NCBI GenBank assembly: GCA_030220185.1
Contig: JASPKZ010004954.1
Span: forward strand, 434,001-498,000
DNA length: 64,000 bases
Direction of reading: 5' to 3'
Source of the DNA: Diploptera punctata
Taxonomy: Eukaryota; Arthropoda; Insecta; Blattodea; Blaberidae
In this document: positions 23,201 to 35,379 of the stretch, piece after piece
Layout: every line of letters starts with the position of its first letter
How positions within the stretch are numbered: the first letter of the stretch is position 1
The notes under the pieces: generated by a model
Told to the model about the DNA's origin: nothing
Seen by the model: only the letters and a program-made list of their open reading frames with translations
The model's database searches: none
Program-made: the position numbers and the translations under genes

Positions 23201-24588
23201 TATATAATGTTTGTAATTCCTAGTAATTTTTTATCAGTGTATGTTTATTTTGCCAAACATAATGTTCTATTATTATTTAACTAAATGCTTAGTCTAATGC
23301 GGCAAGGTCGTTTACTCGGACAGAGAATTATAAGAATGGTCAGCATCAAGGTTCCCTCAGCAGTACTAACTATTTTATGAATCAACATCATTTAAAAACA
23401 TTATAATTCATCAACTACCTGTATCCATAAATTTGCCGCTTATGGTTATTAACGTTCATCGACCGATTCGATAAGATAGATTAAAATTCTGCATCCCTCT
23501 ATTATGTTCTTTTGTTTCTAAATTATAAGGACGTTATGCGACAAAATCTGTATCCTAGTTCGAACCATCAGCTGACATACCTTGTAACCTCGTGGAAGTT
23601 TTCAGAATCTATTTTCAATACACCGTTACGAGATGTAATCTGATTTCCGTTACTGGTGTCCCATCCAAGTATAATTTAGGTCTATTAAACTTTAAGTAAA
23701 CTCCGTTGAAACCAAGATTTTATCTAAGTTAATTATTTATTTTTGTAAAGGAAACTGAGTTCCGTGAGCCACTTTTATTTTATTTTAAATAATTTTGTTA
23801 TTTAATCTGTAAAAGAATCTAAGTTCCATACTTCCATATTTTCCTTCGATAAATTTGTTATACGAGTTGAGGAAAATTTCCAATTTACTCCAGACAAATG
23901 CTAAATATTCCCGACTTGAAAAAAAAAAAGGAAAATAATTTATTTGTTCAAGTTCCAATGACCTCGAATAAATTTTTAAACTGGCGCTAGTCTGGAGAGA
24001 TTAACCAAATACTGAATACACTTTTCCTGAGTTCGAATCCAGGACTTCTAGTGACGACATTCTAGCCAACACATTACACGTGTTGCCAGATCAATCTGTG
24101 TTAAAAAAAAAAAATTTTTGATACTCTTTATGATTTTGGATATTCGATCTGATGATTCGGTAACATATATATAGGTAGAGCGAATTATTTTGAAGGTGTG
24201 ACTCCCTCATTCAAGTTGGAAAATTTTCAGAATCTTTATCAAAATCCCGTTAGATAGCCTCGCATACGGGGACATATTTCAAACTAAATATTCCTCGGAC
24301 ATCTCTTAACATTCCTGCTAGGAATATACTTGTATTATAGCTAATTTAGAACACTCCTGGCTTACCGTTCTCGGACAAGAAATCTAATAGAAAAAAAACA
24401 ACTGGTAGTCACCGTATGTGAAAACTTATTTTACTGTTTTTCGTTTTTCCTGACCTTTCATAAACCTAGCCTTCACTCCAGCCGCCATCTTGTAAAGCTA
24501 GTCACCAGGGTTCGAACCCAAGACTCCTTTCTCTAAATATTTTCTCAACAATACCCTGTAGTTACCCCATAAATTATTTCATATATGC

Positions 24589-24628
<40 letters not shown>

Positions 24629-25581
24629 CATACATATGACCTGTCATTTTTCACTAATTTAAACAACGTCGGTGTGATTTCGACTTGACATTTCGTATTG
24701 CCAACATAGGAGTGACACAGTCCGTTTATTTAATTAATCTCCATATTTAATATATTTTCCAACGCATGCAGAAACGATCTGTTCGCAGGAAAGATCTAAA
24801 AATAATTCCTATATAACGTTACTAAATTTTCTCATTTAATTCAACATTTCGTTCATATGTTGGTATCGCTTGAGTTGCCCTGAGGTAATTAATAACCCGA
24901 GACATTTAAACCATTTGTATTTCAGTATTATATGGAAGTAATTTTCCCCGAAGGAAGGTAATTAGTTCATGCTATTTTATTCGTAATTATTATTGCAGAG
25001 AAATTATTTTATTACTTATTATTATTGGTCACAATCACCATCGGCAAAAATATTCATGTTAGTATGATGGCGTGTCATCCCCGTCCGCAAGCCACGAGTT
25101 CGGTTCGCATACGTCGACATATCCCGTTAAGAGGGCCACGTTTCAGCAATGAGTTTTTGCCAATCTATAATGGTTTTATATTTTTATCCTATTCAGTCCT
25201 AACAGACATATTTTCTAGACAAAACAAATAATACACTCTCTTAATATATATATCATGCACAGATTTACAAGAAAAAAAAATGGTTGCTCAAAATTATAAC
25301 TACATCGAAAAAACATTTTTGTTCTTCTTCCACAACTTCCCTCTCTCTTCCAAGGTCTGATTAATCTAAATCCCAATCCAGAATTAATATCTTTTTATTT
25401 ATTTCATCTCTATTAAATAATAAATATCCCTTGTTCTACATAAATCTTACACTGCTGATTTTAACCTAAAAAAATGTGCGTTATCACAAAATTTTAATAT
25501 TTATTGTATTCCAAACGGTCCAGAAAGCTTGCAAGGGTCCGTTTCCCTATCAGAAGAAATAATAAAACATTATTATGTGAT
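20202..25581. other. LTR element interior, long AT-rich non-coding leader side
   Basis: About 5.4 kb without a supported frame. It includes an (ATT)n-rich tract at 21420-22080, best at 21534-21668, and an (AT)n run at 24592-24636. Isolated tRNA B-box-like sites occur on the minus strand (TTCGAACCCTGGTGAC near 24510, GGATTCGAACTC near 24030), perhaps old SINE heads captured by the element. Confidence 0.5.
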
Positions 25582-25600
25582 ATCCCACCGCTGTTCACCA
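25582..25600 (-). promoter_or_regulatory. Primer-binding site, tRNA-Leu-like
   Basis: Minus-strand TGGTGAACAGCGGTGGGAT starts one base inside the 5' LTR. Its complement ends in CCA, as a tRNA 3' end does, and resembles a tRNA-Leu end (CCACCGCTG...CACCA) apart from about two positions. It would prime minus-strand DNA synthesis. Confidence 0.7.
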
Positions 25601-25601
25601 A

Positions 25602-26335
25602 TGTTATGGACCCAACTGGATTTATTAGGCTTCAAGGACCTTCGGGACTTGGAAAAACTGGTAGCGGTTTCCTAGCCGAGCGTTAGTATGAGGATGTACA
25701 GTTATACATGTTTCGAAATAAACAAAAGGAGTCTTATTTTAAACTATTTTATTACTAAAATATAAATAATTAGAAATCCTAAATATCTCTAGCCCTAAAT
25801 CTATTCTAAGCCTATATTAAAACTACAGTACTTTCTTGGGGAGGGTTGGTGAAGGGAGTTGTGGAATTTTTAAATCTAACCAAATCTACATGATTAAAAA
25901 TGTTATATCCCTTTTCTAGAATATAGTTTCAAAAATATTATATTGTACTTGAATTTAAATCCAAAAGAAATGGAATACATTATTAAGAAAAATGGTCGGT
26001 GACTTACCCTCCAGCAGTACACACACAGACAGACACGAGCCCATCACTTCTCAAGTGTTATATACTTCAAAAATGACCTGAGGTCACCCTAAAACTGTAC
26101 TACTACATTCCAATGGAACTAAATGTAGGGATGTTTACAGTTAGCTTCAATCAAGACTTTGATCTGAACTATACTCTATCTCAATACAGTTAGCTTCAAT
26201 CAAGACTTTGATCTGAACTATACTCTATCTCAATCTATCTCAATACAGTCAGCTTCAATCAAGACTTTGAAAGAATAATTAAAATAATCTATAAAACAAT
26301 AAAAAATCTATATAAAGAACTATGTATTCACAACA
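25602..26335 (-). repeat. 5' LTR (right copy)
   Basis: A 734-bp repeat matching 15672-16393, with small indels in its left half and the same 48-bp tandem unit at about 26137-26270. In the minus orientation this LTR would contain the promoter; a TATATAGA stretch lies near its 5' end (about 26310). Confidence 0.9.
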
Positions 26336-26600
26336 CCATCCTGAGCTATTTTTTTCCAATCGCCCTCTATATAATTTACTTCCTTCAAATCATGGTTAAT
26401 GTTATTCTCCCATCTCATTCATGATCTACCAACTGGGCGTTTTCCTTTTGATTTTCCTACAAGAAGCTTCCATGCCCCCCTTTGATTTTCCATTCTTGCC
26501 ACATGTCCTGTCCAACGTAGTATACGAAACTTTACAATTCTTATTATATCAGATTACCTATAAAGATCATATATCTCAATGTTATGAAGTCTAAGTGGAA
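26336..26600 (-). mobile_element. RTE-A LINE 3' part, right piece
   Basis: This continues 15598-15671: CTGAGCTATTTTTTTCCAAT, TTCTCCCATCTCATTC, CAACTGGGCGTTTTCC and CACATGTCCTGTCC line up with the 3' coding end of the copy at 3414. It is interrupted by many changes. Confidence 0.85.
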
Positions 26601-26621
26601 TTAACACATGTAAAAAATACA

Positions 26622-26690
26622 ACGGAGTCTACGAGACTTGAACCGAACTGTTCTTATTACATCTAGTTTCCCCACAAAAATCGGTTGATA
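26622..26690 (-). mobile_element. Small RTE-A LINE piece
   Basis: GTCTACGAGACTTGAACC and TTCTTATTACATCTAG match the RTE-A segment near 3670-3710, in the same orientation as the preceding piece. It is probably a rearranged continuation. Confidence 0.5.
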
Positions 26691-26777
26691 CACCCTCCAA
26701 ATATTATTAATATCACTACATTACATTTTTACAAGAGAAACCAACAATTGTAAAACAATAATGTAGTGAATATTGTT

Positions 26778-27135
26778 GTCCACCACTGTGGTCTCGAGGT
26801 AGCGTGCTGCCTTGTCACGCAGCGGAACCTGGTTCGATTCCCGATCGGGACAGTTTTTCTGGGCGAGGTTTTTATCGGGGTTTTTCCTCACCTGTAAGAC
26901 AAATATCAGGAAAACTTAAAGGCCCAAACGGTCCCCGAAATCATATGGTCATAGCAATCATCATCATTCATATTTATCTTAGATTAGGGACTCTCGCGCA
27001 TCACTATCATCATCACCACCACCATCACCCATTATATCATTTGGGCAACGTAACCCCGCCCCAACCTCGAAGTGGGTTACAAGTACGCCATGCCAGGAGA
27101 AAACATCGGGAATGTCGAAAGAGAACCTGGGGCAT
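26778..27135 (+). mobile_element. tRNA-derived SINE, family A2
   Basis: Head: GTGGTCTCGAGGTAGCGTGC (A-box region), then GGTTCGATTCCCGATC (B-box). Body: CCTCACCTGTAAGACAAATA, then an A2-specific end with GTTACAAGTACGCCATGCC and CATCGGGAATGTCG. The same end is present in the minus copy at 61859-62226. An ATCATCATCACC-type triplet run lies between the two body parts. Confidence 0.9.
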
Positions 27136-27204
27136 TTTAAAAAAGTAGAGAATAGTAATATTTGAAAATAATGTTTTATGAAAATCAGATCTCATATGAA
27201 CGGC

Positions 27205-27325
27205 TAGGCCTAAGTCTCGTAGACAGCGATGGACAGGACATTTGGCACGAATGTAGCTTATGTTTTCCGGTCACAAAACTCCGGGTTCGATAGTGCTAAT
27301 GAGTTCCTTTTAGTTAATTAACTAG
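27205..27325 (+). mobile_element. RTE-A LINE fragment with internal deletion
   Basis: CTAAGTCTCGTAGACAGCGA and GACAGGACATTTGGCACGAA jump directly to the 3' end CCGGGTTCGATAGTGCTAAT and a degenerate (GTTA)n tail. Most of the final coding block is missing. Confidence 0.7.
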
Positions 27326-27589
27326 GGACGTTTCATCTGCTAGCTTAATCTCTATTCCCACATGTTTCTTTTGTTTTAGCGAAATTTGAAAATATATAGA
27401 GACTAATTTCAAGAAAGGTTTTTAAAAAAGTTTTAAAGTCTTGAACAGTACTACTTAGTATGCATTGAAAAACTGAACCCCAAAAATATATGTTAACGCT
27501 CTAGGGGGCGCAATTTTTTTTGTATAACATCGGCATACAATTATCAATTAAGTGAGGTGATATAGAGTTCTTTTTAAGGGGAGAAAAAT

Positions 27590-28010
27590 TATTACGAGTA
27601 TTTCAGAATAAAGTTCTTAGGAAAGTTTTTGGGCCAAAAAGAGATGAACAGACAGGTGAACGGAGATAACTACATAATATTGAGCTACATAATATTATTT
27701 GAAGGCAGATTTAGGCCTAATAAGAACAGTTAAGTCTCGTAGACTGCGATGAGCAGGACATATGGTACGCATGAAAGATAAAAGAGGTACTGGAAGCTTT
27801 GTGAAGGAAACTAAGAGGGAAAACGCCCAGTTGATAGACCAAGAATAAAGTGGGAGAATAACATTACCCATGATTTGAGGAAAGTAGATTATACAGGGGA
27901 TAATTGGAAAAAAATTAGCTCAGGATAGGGATGTATGGAGAGATTATATCCACACGGCCATGAACCTACGGGTTCGATAGTGCCAGTGAGTGAGTTAGTT
28001 AGTTAGATAT
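27590..28010 (+). mobile_element. RTE-A LINE 3' fragment with (GTTA)n tail
   Basis: It contains GTTTTTGGGCCAAAAAGAGA (coding FGPKRDEQTGE, as in 3497-3946), then AAGTGGGAGAATAACATTAC, GGGATGTATGGAGAGATTAT and CGATAGTGCCAGTGAGTGAG with GTTAGTTAGTTAG. It is a decayed, 5'-truncated copy. Confidence 0.85.
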
Positions 28011-28807
28011 CGACTTCTTTAACTAGCAAAATCGTATCATTAAGAGTGGAGGTTCGTCAGAAGCGTACATTTAAAAATCGCTCTAGCTGCCACAAGTTTC
28101 AATTTTTACAACGAAACTAGGTATATACCACTGAAATAAAACGATAAAGTTGCCAAAATCACCAAAAACTGACCATTAGGAGTAGAAGTTTATCTGAAAG
28201 CCATTATTTAAAAATCATTTCAGTGTCCGCCATATTTATTTTCTCGAAATGTGACTGGATACCTACGATTTAATTGGCAAGAGTAAGATATATTCCGTAA
28301 AGTACCAAAATGTGACCAAAATAAAGACTTGCTGGAAAATTCGCTAAGTCTTACGCATTTCTTGCGGGACGAACTTTTTTCAATGACAGTTGCGTCAAAA
28401 CGCAATAGACTATTGTACTATCATAAATATTTATAAGGAATATGAAGGAAAAATCATACCAGGCAGGAAATATCGCTTAAATATCTTGAATATGTCTATA
28501 TTTAAGGAAAAACTCTAAAAAAACTCAATAAAAAATTAATCTGATCTATGGAGAAAAAGCAACAAGCTATTCCCTACAATTTCCCGTCTATTACGAAGAA
28601 ACTCGTGGATTAGAATCATATTAAAATATATATAATTGTTGTTCATTCAACGCACAATGGAAACTATAATTCATTTAGTATATAATTATAAACAGGATTT
28701 CTATGACGTAAAGAATGGAAAATATGCATTCACTTATGACCTAAAAATGGTTTAAATATGACCTAAAAAGACAGAAATATGACCTTATAATTGAATGAAT
28801 TTTTTAC
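28011..28807. other. Unclassified AT-rich sequence with recurring ATGACC motifs
   Basis: No gene. Short motifs such as AAATGTGACC, AAATATGACC and TATGACCTAA recur here and again at 29320-29410. This suggests an old unclassified repeat, interrupted by the LINE piece at 28808. Confidence 0.3.
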
Positions 28808-28930
28808 CTATACTTCTTCTTTCTTCTTCCTTGCAAGTATTAGGCCAAGGCCCGTTACGATCCTATAGAACATTTTCCCTCCAGCGTTTCATAGGACGGC
28901 CCAGTGATCTTCGACCTCTTTACCCATACT
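28808..28930 (-). mobile_element. LINE 3' end fragment
   Basis: Minus-strand AACGCTGGAGGGAAAATGTT, GGCCTTGGCCTAATACTTG and GAAGGAAGAAG match 54690-54775 on the plus strand, where they follow a GRPMKRWRENV peptide. Confidence 0.75.
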
Positions 28931-30619
28931 ATTAAAATATCACCATCGGTACTAAGAATGTTCTCCCCAAACTCTCGAAAAAAAATCCTTAATTTTACAC
29001 TCTCAGAACACGTAATTTTAGGCATGGTGAAATCGAACTAAAGCTGAGGTCTCAATAGGAATGTACAGGATCATTTCAGAGGGCTGGTGGAGGTGTGGAT
29101 AGTAAAGTGAAGGGAACAAAGCAGAAAACCTGACACCAAACAATTAGGGTGGTAAGGGTGAGATACACACATTCAAGGTTGTCTTCTATTATCCAGTGCA
29201 AACGTTTGCTATCTGTTAACACAAACCTGCGAAACAAGTGTACTGTGAAACTGACGATTTTTATACAGATACAATGTTGGTTATTTCTAATCGCCTGATG
29301 ATTAGGCTATTAAAAAACCCAAAATATCACCAAAACATGACTTTATCATAGGAATAAGCAGAAGTATGACCATAAATCTGAAATAGTGAAAAAATATGAC
29401 TTTTAAGACCCAATAAAAACCACTTAATCTTAATAATAAGGCGTATATAAATGTTTGTACTTACTTGAAGCTTAGAATATAGGCTTTAGTAAAAATATGA
29501 CATGTCATACGAATCCGCCTCTTAACTATTAGTATGCGAAAACTACGGCCTTAGAAAATACATGATAAAGTCACGCATATCTAGAACCAAGGAGAAGATT
29601 TAAAGTACCCTATGCCTCTAAGAATAGGCTTATAACCTGATCTGCCGCAGTAAAAGTTAAATACTCCAACAATAATTTCATGGCGGTGTTGAAACAAATT
29701 TAAAGACACAAATGACGTGATTTGTCGGTAGCGGCTTCTAAAGTAGCATTCTTACGATTATGTCTTATAAGCTAATCTTCATGGAAGCTCATTATCTGTC
29801 ACGGTAACGGCAAGTTGCTCATTAAGAATTGTTAAAATGAATGCTGATGAAGTTAGAACGGCGTGAAGTCCGCACGGAGTTGTTCTATCATAAATAAAGC
29901 AGCTGGCAGCCCTTGGAGGCTTCGAGCTCAGCCCAGGCTATGGATGCTAATAATCTAAATTAAATGCATTAATAATTTGAAATGAAATATGATTTCGTCT
30001 CTACTATATATTTCAATTAAAAACTTTTCCCTTTCGCTTTGAACCGCTTCACGGGACTACACTTCCCCTTGGGAGGGGGTTGACAGGACAGTAGTGTGAG
30101 GAAGCGAATCTCCCTACCCTCTACCAGAGATTCGCACCCATCCCTATTCCACGAAATCTTTTACATTCCCGATGTTTTTTACTAAACTGAGATTGAAGAT
30201 TTTGAATGGACAGTTAAATGTTTATATCTGAAACAAAAAACTCATGGACTATATAATGTTTAAGTTCAAGTGCTAACTTGTTAAATTTTCAATCAGAAAT
30301 ACTCGAGTTTGAAATTATTAATCTAGCATTTTGTACCATCTACCATTTGTATTACATTGACGAAGGGGTTTCGAACACTCGTGTATCTGATTATAACGCA
30401 CACTTCATTTTACAAGAAGTAGAGCTCTGGCTTCCAGAAATTTGTATTAGAGGTCGAATGTAAGATTTAAAAATACGATTTTAGAGTCATTGATGATTAC
30501 ATTATTGTTGACCTCGAGCGCACAGAACCGTACGAAAACCTGAAGGATTTTCGATCGTCGATTTTATAAGAATACGACGAAAACGTGTTCCATCCAAACC
30601 TCTTCTATTTCAAATAATC
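28931..30619. other. Long intergenic stretch without a supported gene
   Basis: About 1.7 kb. A 9-bp inverted pair GCGAATCTC / GAGATTCGC (30104-30112, 30127-30135) forms a small hairpin. The frame at 30278-30463 has no recognisable feature. Confidence 0.45.
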
Positions 30620-31327
30620 ATCAAACAAAAAGTATTAGATATAGTAAAATGAAATTACAGATAATTCAAGAAGAACTCATGTATTTTATTTTTCGTGCCC
30701 TAGTACGCTTCTATGAATACCCCATTGGTAGCATGAAACACATCGATCCTTTAATCAACGTCTTGAAATGGTATCACTAATATTTCACCTGTTACTGTGG
30801 TAACCTGTGATATATTATTCAATGGAGTCCAAAACACACGGTCCTATCCATAACCCCAGAGGTAGAAATTCAACTGAGTTAGAGCCCATGAACGTGGTGT
30901 CCATCATATCGGTTCGTCGCGTCCAAATCATCGATTAGGAAATGTTGCATCCGTACACCACAATGGAAAGTCTCTTCTTATTGAAACATATTGTAGTGCA
31001 ACTACCTGCAGCTACACGAACTGTTCCAACATTTCCTAGTACATGGGGCTTGTGACTGTACTGTAGGTTCCCGTTCTTCATTAGACTGCACCAAACGTTC
31101 AGTTTTGGATTTGAACGGACACATTCTCTGTACACACGTGGATTTATGTTTCCAAAATCTGTAAATTATGATAATTGACAACCTCTGACACATGAAGTGT
31201 TGCCTCATCTAAAAAGATACGTTGTCAAAGAAGTAAGGCTGGATTCGTGTCAATATGGTCGAAAATTTCAATAGCAAATCCCGTATGACTCGGCCTGTCG
31301 TTTGTTTCAGTTGTTGCACGATCTGCA

Positions 31328-31362
<35 letters not shown>

Positions 31363-31540
31363 CGAAGCCGCTTATGCATAATTTGATGCACAGTTGTTGC
31401 ATCCACATGAATTGCCTTGATGCCTGTCGAATAGGTTTATTCGGAGTTCTCTGAAATCTCCCTTGAATGTTTTTCCATCACTTGTTCTCTCACGGAACGC
31501 CGGTTTTACAACACTACCGGTCATAACCAATTATTGAACC
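30620..31540 (-). pseudogene. Tc1/mariner-like transposase relic (DDE type)
   Basis: Minus-strand fragments follow the family order. They are: DEATxHVS-like near 31190, NPRVYRECVRSNPKLNVWCS with LMKNGNLQ (31000-31135), then WTPRS, FYLWGYG and DRVF (about 30800-30860, where family members have WPPRSPDLxPLDFFLWG), then RIDVFHATNGVFIE and a stop near 30700. Many stops and shifts; an (AT)n run (31331-31359) is inserted in the N-terminal half. No inverted ends could be identified. The intact protein would cut and join element ends at TA sites. Confidence 0.75.
31331..31359. repeat. (AT)n microsatellite
   Basis: A dinucleotide run inside the transposase relic. Confidence 0.9.
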
Positions 31541-33957
31541 AGAACCTATTTGATTTTTCATAAGGTGAAACTCCTCTGTACACTACGCTGTAATTTAGTT
31601 GCGTTAAAATCACGGATTTGGTCTCCACATACCGCTCAACTTGTTTGCCCTAGTTACACCGGAGTCCCCATTTTTTTTTTTTTTTTACTTTTGTGATTTT
31701 GCGCAACGTACTAGCAGCCTACAACATGGAACTTCAAGTAAATGAAATACACTTTCTTGGAGTTTCTCCTTCTGTTAGTACCAGTCTCATTTAATAATTC
31801 TGCATATCTTATTAGCAATGACTTTTCAATTCTTTCGAATTAATATCAAACACTAAAGCAAGGAAGTAAACAGTTTACCAAAGTAATAATACATAAAGTA
31901 TATGTACGTACGATGTTTTGTCTTACGTCCAAAACCGTCCAATGTGAAACCAGCGTAAGACTTTCATAAGGTGGGCATTCAAATGTTTCCTACGGTATGA
32001 TACAGAGTATTGCATGTGAATATATGTGGCAATTCATAGGCTATCCATAGAGCGAGGATCTTTTAGCATGTTATCTAAGCTCTTATTATTCCCCTAAAGC
32101 ATGATAGTAATTCAATGCACAGCAGTTCGTAGATTAAGATAATTTAAGTGCGGGATGAGGTAAGCGGGAGCAGTTCAACTGTTCCACTGCACCAAGGACG
32201 CCAAAAAATGCAGGAATATTCATGTATCACTCAATAGTATGGATTATTTCTGGCGTATTCTGCTGAGGATCATCCATCAGACTCGGAATTAGTGCGCCCG
32301 CTCAGAAACTGAAAGATTTACTTAGTACCAATCCTCATGAACGTACAATCCCTGATACTGCATAAGACATTCCTGGTAATCGCTTTATTCTAACCTGCGA
32401 ACTGAACACAGTGCACCGTATCTTAATATTATAAATAATGTCCGAACCAGAATGGCTCAGACATGACAATCAAACTACAGCGGAATGAAAGTGGTCGTCT
32501 TAGACCAGTACCAAGCTACTTGGGAGTATCTTAGTAACAAGTCGGACTATTTTCAGTACTTAATTGGAAACGTCTCTAAACGTCTGAATCACGTGCTAGA
32601 CAGGAAAAAGCGCTGGATAGATTATTGTATATAAGTATTATTACAAACGCAATGTACAGTATTTCCTACTTACGTTCCTTATAACATAAATAATTATCAC
32701 TACTGATTCAGGATAGTGTGCAACAAGAATAAAAAATTAGGAAATGTTGATATTTACAAATTAAAATCTGGTAAGGGGATCAAAGGTCGATATGGTCTCA
32801 GGGACTTCACAGATGCTGATCATGTTGTCCTCAAATCCTGAGTAGAGCCACGGCATGCTTCATCTGCTGCTCTGTCGACACATCCTACTCCCACGTCCTC
32901 GTCGTGACCGCTGGGCAATGGAGTGAAAACTGTAGCTAATTGGAAGGGGTGAAGGAGAGTATCTAGCGCCATAACTAGATCATTCAGTTATGGGAGCATA
33001 CATGGACAGAAAAGCATACAGGTTCAAGAGGGATTAAGTTGAACTCACCCAGCCAAGGATTGGTGACATATTACATTACTCGAAAAAAATACAATGAAAG
33101 AAAACAGACACTTAGGTCGATGTTGGACAGATCAGTTCCAGTTGTAGTTCACTCATGGGAATAAACTCAATCTTGTGTTTTTGGCACAAGGAGAAGAAGA
33201 AGAAAATATGTCAAAATCGTTAATAGAAAATTCACATGAATTATTATGTAATGTTAGTGTAAATAAATTATTGCTCTTTCTACTTTAAGTCAGCTGGGTA
33301 TAATAATAAGAATTTAATCTTTAGGATTTGCTGGGTTAGCTTTTTTTCATTTATTAACCCATGCTTTATTTAAGGCATTACTTTTTATATTTCTTGACTA
33401 TAAATGGGGAAGGGGAAATTATAAAATAATAATGATAATATAGGGATTAGAATAGAATATTTTCAGTCATTGCATTTCTTTTTGTTGCATATTTTGTTTC
33501 TGAACGTCTTTCATGTTACATGTACATTCGTCATTGGTTTTCCGAAAAAATCATATTTAATACATTGGTTAATGTAATATCAATAAAATTTCCAAAGAGG
33601 GCAATTACGATGTTAACACTAGTTCACTTCGCTCTTTCTTTTTTCTTTCTTTCTTTCTCTAAAACACTACAGTAGTTGTCAGATTGTACAAATAAAAAAA
33701 CAATACATTCAATATCTACAAATCTGAAATAAAACATAATGATGATTACTTGACTGAAAAATCATAAATTTTGTAGAATTTTGAGATGTTTCACAGTAAA
33801 ATGAGTTAATAATTACAAGAAGTGTAAAAAAACTCAGTATCAGCATGGCGTGTACCACCTCTACACCACTATTACACTTTTCTATTTTTTTAGTGATTTT
33901 CTTATAATTTGATCATATTCGTCGACCCATTAGTGAAATATTTTTATATGTCCTACT
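31541..33957. other. Long intergenic stretch without a supported gene
   Basis: About 2.4 kb, mostly AT-rich and apparently single-copy within the window. A GC-richer part (about 32750-33200) ends in GGAGAAGAAGAAGAAA, a triplet-tail style seen at LINE 3' ends here, but no coding block supports a LINE call. Confidence 0.45.
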
Positions 33958-34264
33958 GTCCACCGCTGTGGTCTCGAGGTAGCGTGCTGCCTTGTCACGC
34001 AGCGGGCCCGGGTTCGATTCCCGGTCGGGACAGATTCCTAGGTGAGATTTTTTCGGGGGTTTTCCTCACCTGTAAGACAAATGTCAGGAAGCTTAGGGCC
34101 CAACAGTTTCCAAAAATCATCCGGCCATCATTATCATCATCATCCTTCACCGGTGTGGAAAGCAACGGGAAGCTACCACACCTATAATTCCCTAGTAAAA
34201 GCTGCATGAAAATGCTATGATTGCAGTGAAAGACCTGTCCTCGGGCAGAATTACTATGAATGGA
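33958..34264 (+). mobile_element. tRNA-derived SINE, family A1
   Basis: Well preserved. Head: GTGGTCTCGAGGTAGCGTGC and GGGTTCGATTCCCGGTCGGG. Body: TTTTCCTCACCTGTAAGACA and ATCATCCGGCCATCATTATC. Its end, AGTGAAAGACCTGTCCTCGG, matches 63399-63717 and the minus copy 37770-38075. Confidence 0.95.
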
Positions 34265-35114
34265 TGTCCTACTGTCATTTCTTTCTTTTTTACCCTTTCG
34301 TACAATTTTATTGAATAGTCTTACTATTAATTTGATTATAATAATGTATTTCTCCATATTCCAATATTTTCATATTGATTTATTTATCTTGGTCCCGGTG
34401 ATTTATAATTCAATTCAAATTGGAGGATTCTCAATTAAATATATTTATATTACATGTATAAAACTTAACTTGATGGACATACATATTAAAGACAATATAC
34501 TGATAGGATCAAGTGCTGTTGAAGTTGTGAAATATAAAGAAGATAATATCCTAATCATTTCTCGATTTTACAAAATGTAAGCCTACTTAGCGAAATTATA
34601 AACTTTTTATGAAACTAAGAATTGTTCAACCTGAAAGCAAAACCTTCTGTTTAATGTTAAAATTTCATTAAAAATAAACCCATCATATTTTTCGAGAGAA
34701 AAGCTATTTATAAGAATAGCTTTATGAACTTGATGGGAGAGTATAAACACGTCATTAGAAATTATGTAGTGCTCTTTGTTCCAGGACCTTTGATTCCCCT
34801 CGATCCAGTGGCTGGCTTTGTAACTTTACTGGCATGTTTTGTAATCGGCAAGAAAAGCATGCTTCATTTTGTGAATGGAGTCAAATTCACATAGAAAACC
34901 ATTATCATATACTGCAATGCGTGAATAGCAGAGATTCCACTTTGATATTATGATATGATGAATTCAAAGCTCTGACACAGAAAACTCCGTAACACGGGAT
35001 GCATCACAATAATAAGGGTTATTTGCTTACATTTTCATTATTCCTGTTTAATAACAAATATTTATATTTTTCCAAATTCTTAGTTATCAAATTAGGTCAG
35101 CAGGCACTTCCTTC
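34265..35114. other. AT-rich intergenic stretch
   Basis: A 106-codon plus-strand frame (34260-34580) is hydrophobic and I/Y/F-rich with no family resemblance that I can support. Confidence 0.4.
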
Positions 35115-35345
35115 TTTCATTACTTAATATATTACTTATAAAGTAAGTGTAATGTCAATATTGCATTATGGTTCTGAGTTTTGAATCTTGACAAAAAAAA
35201 AAGAATAAAGGAGAATTGAAACAGAAGAAATTATACACTTGATATCTGATCTATACCTTACTAGATAAGAAAAGAATTTAATATATTATATGGGAGGGAC
35301 AAACATATTTGAACTAATTTACAAAATAAAACACTAACAATTATT
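35115..35345 (+). mobile_element. RTE-like LINE relic, left piece
   Basis: Shifted frames give SILHYGSEF, LTKKKE, RRIETEEII and GGTNIFELIYKIK. This is the order YGxExWTLTKxxxRxIExAE...NIFxLxxxIKxY seen in RTE-B at 10757-10925. It continues at 35700 after a SINE. Confidence 0.55.
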
Positions 35346-35379
35346 GCAAAAATATAAATAAATATAAATATCCTCAACT

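Larger units (their letters stand above)
15672..26335 (-). mobile_element. Complete LTR retrotransposon, 10.66 kb, apparently non-autonomous
   Basis: LTRs of 722 and 734 bp begin TGTTATGGA and end CACAACA. The insertion is flanked by the 5-bp duplication CCATC (15667-15671 and 26336-26340) and splits an RTE-A LINE fragment. Orientation is minus: a polypurine tract abuts the left LTR and a tRNA-Leu-like primer-binding site abuts the right LTR. The 9.2-kb interior shows no protease, reverse transcriptase, RNase H or integrase that I can read. It holds a GC-richer block with gag-like repeats (about 19.0-20.2 kb), a CT-rich tract, microsatellites and scattered tRNA-like boxes. It therefore resembles a large non-autonomous LTR derivative that would need another element's enzymes (inference). 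Confidence 0.85.

Noticed and set aside
29838..29885. Hammerhead-like CTGATGA core
   Set aside because: No GAAA box or NUH cleavage site lies at the right spacing; only a loose hairpin (TAGAAC...GTTCTA) is present.
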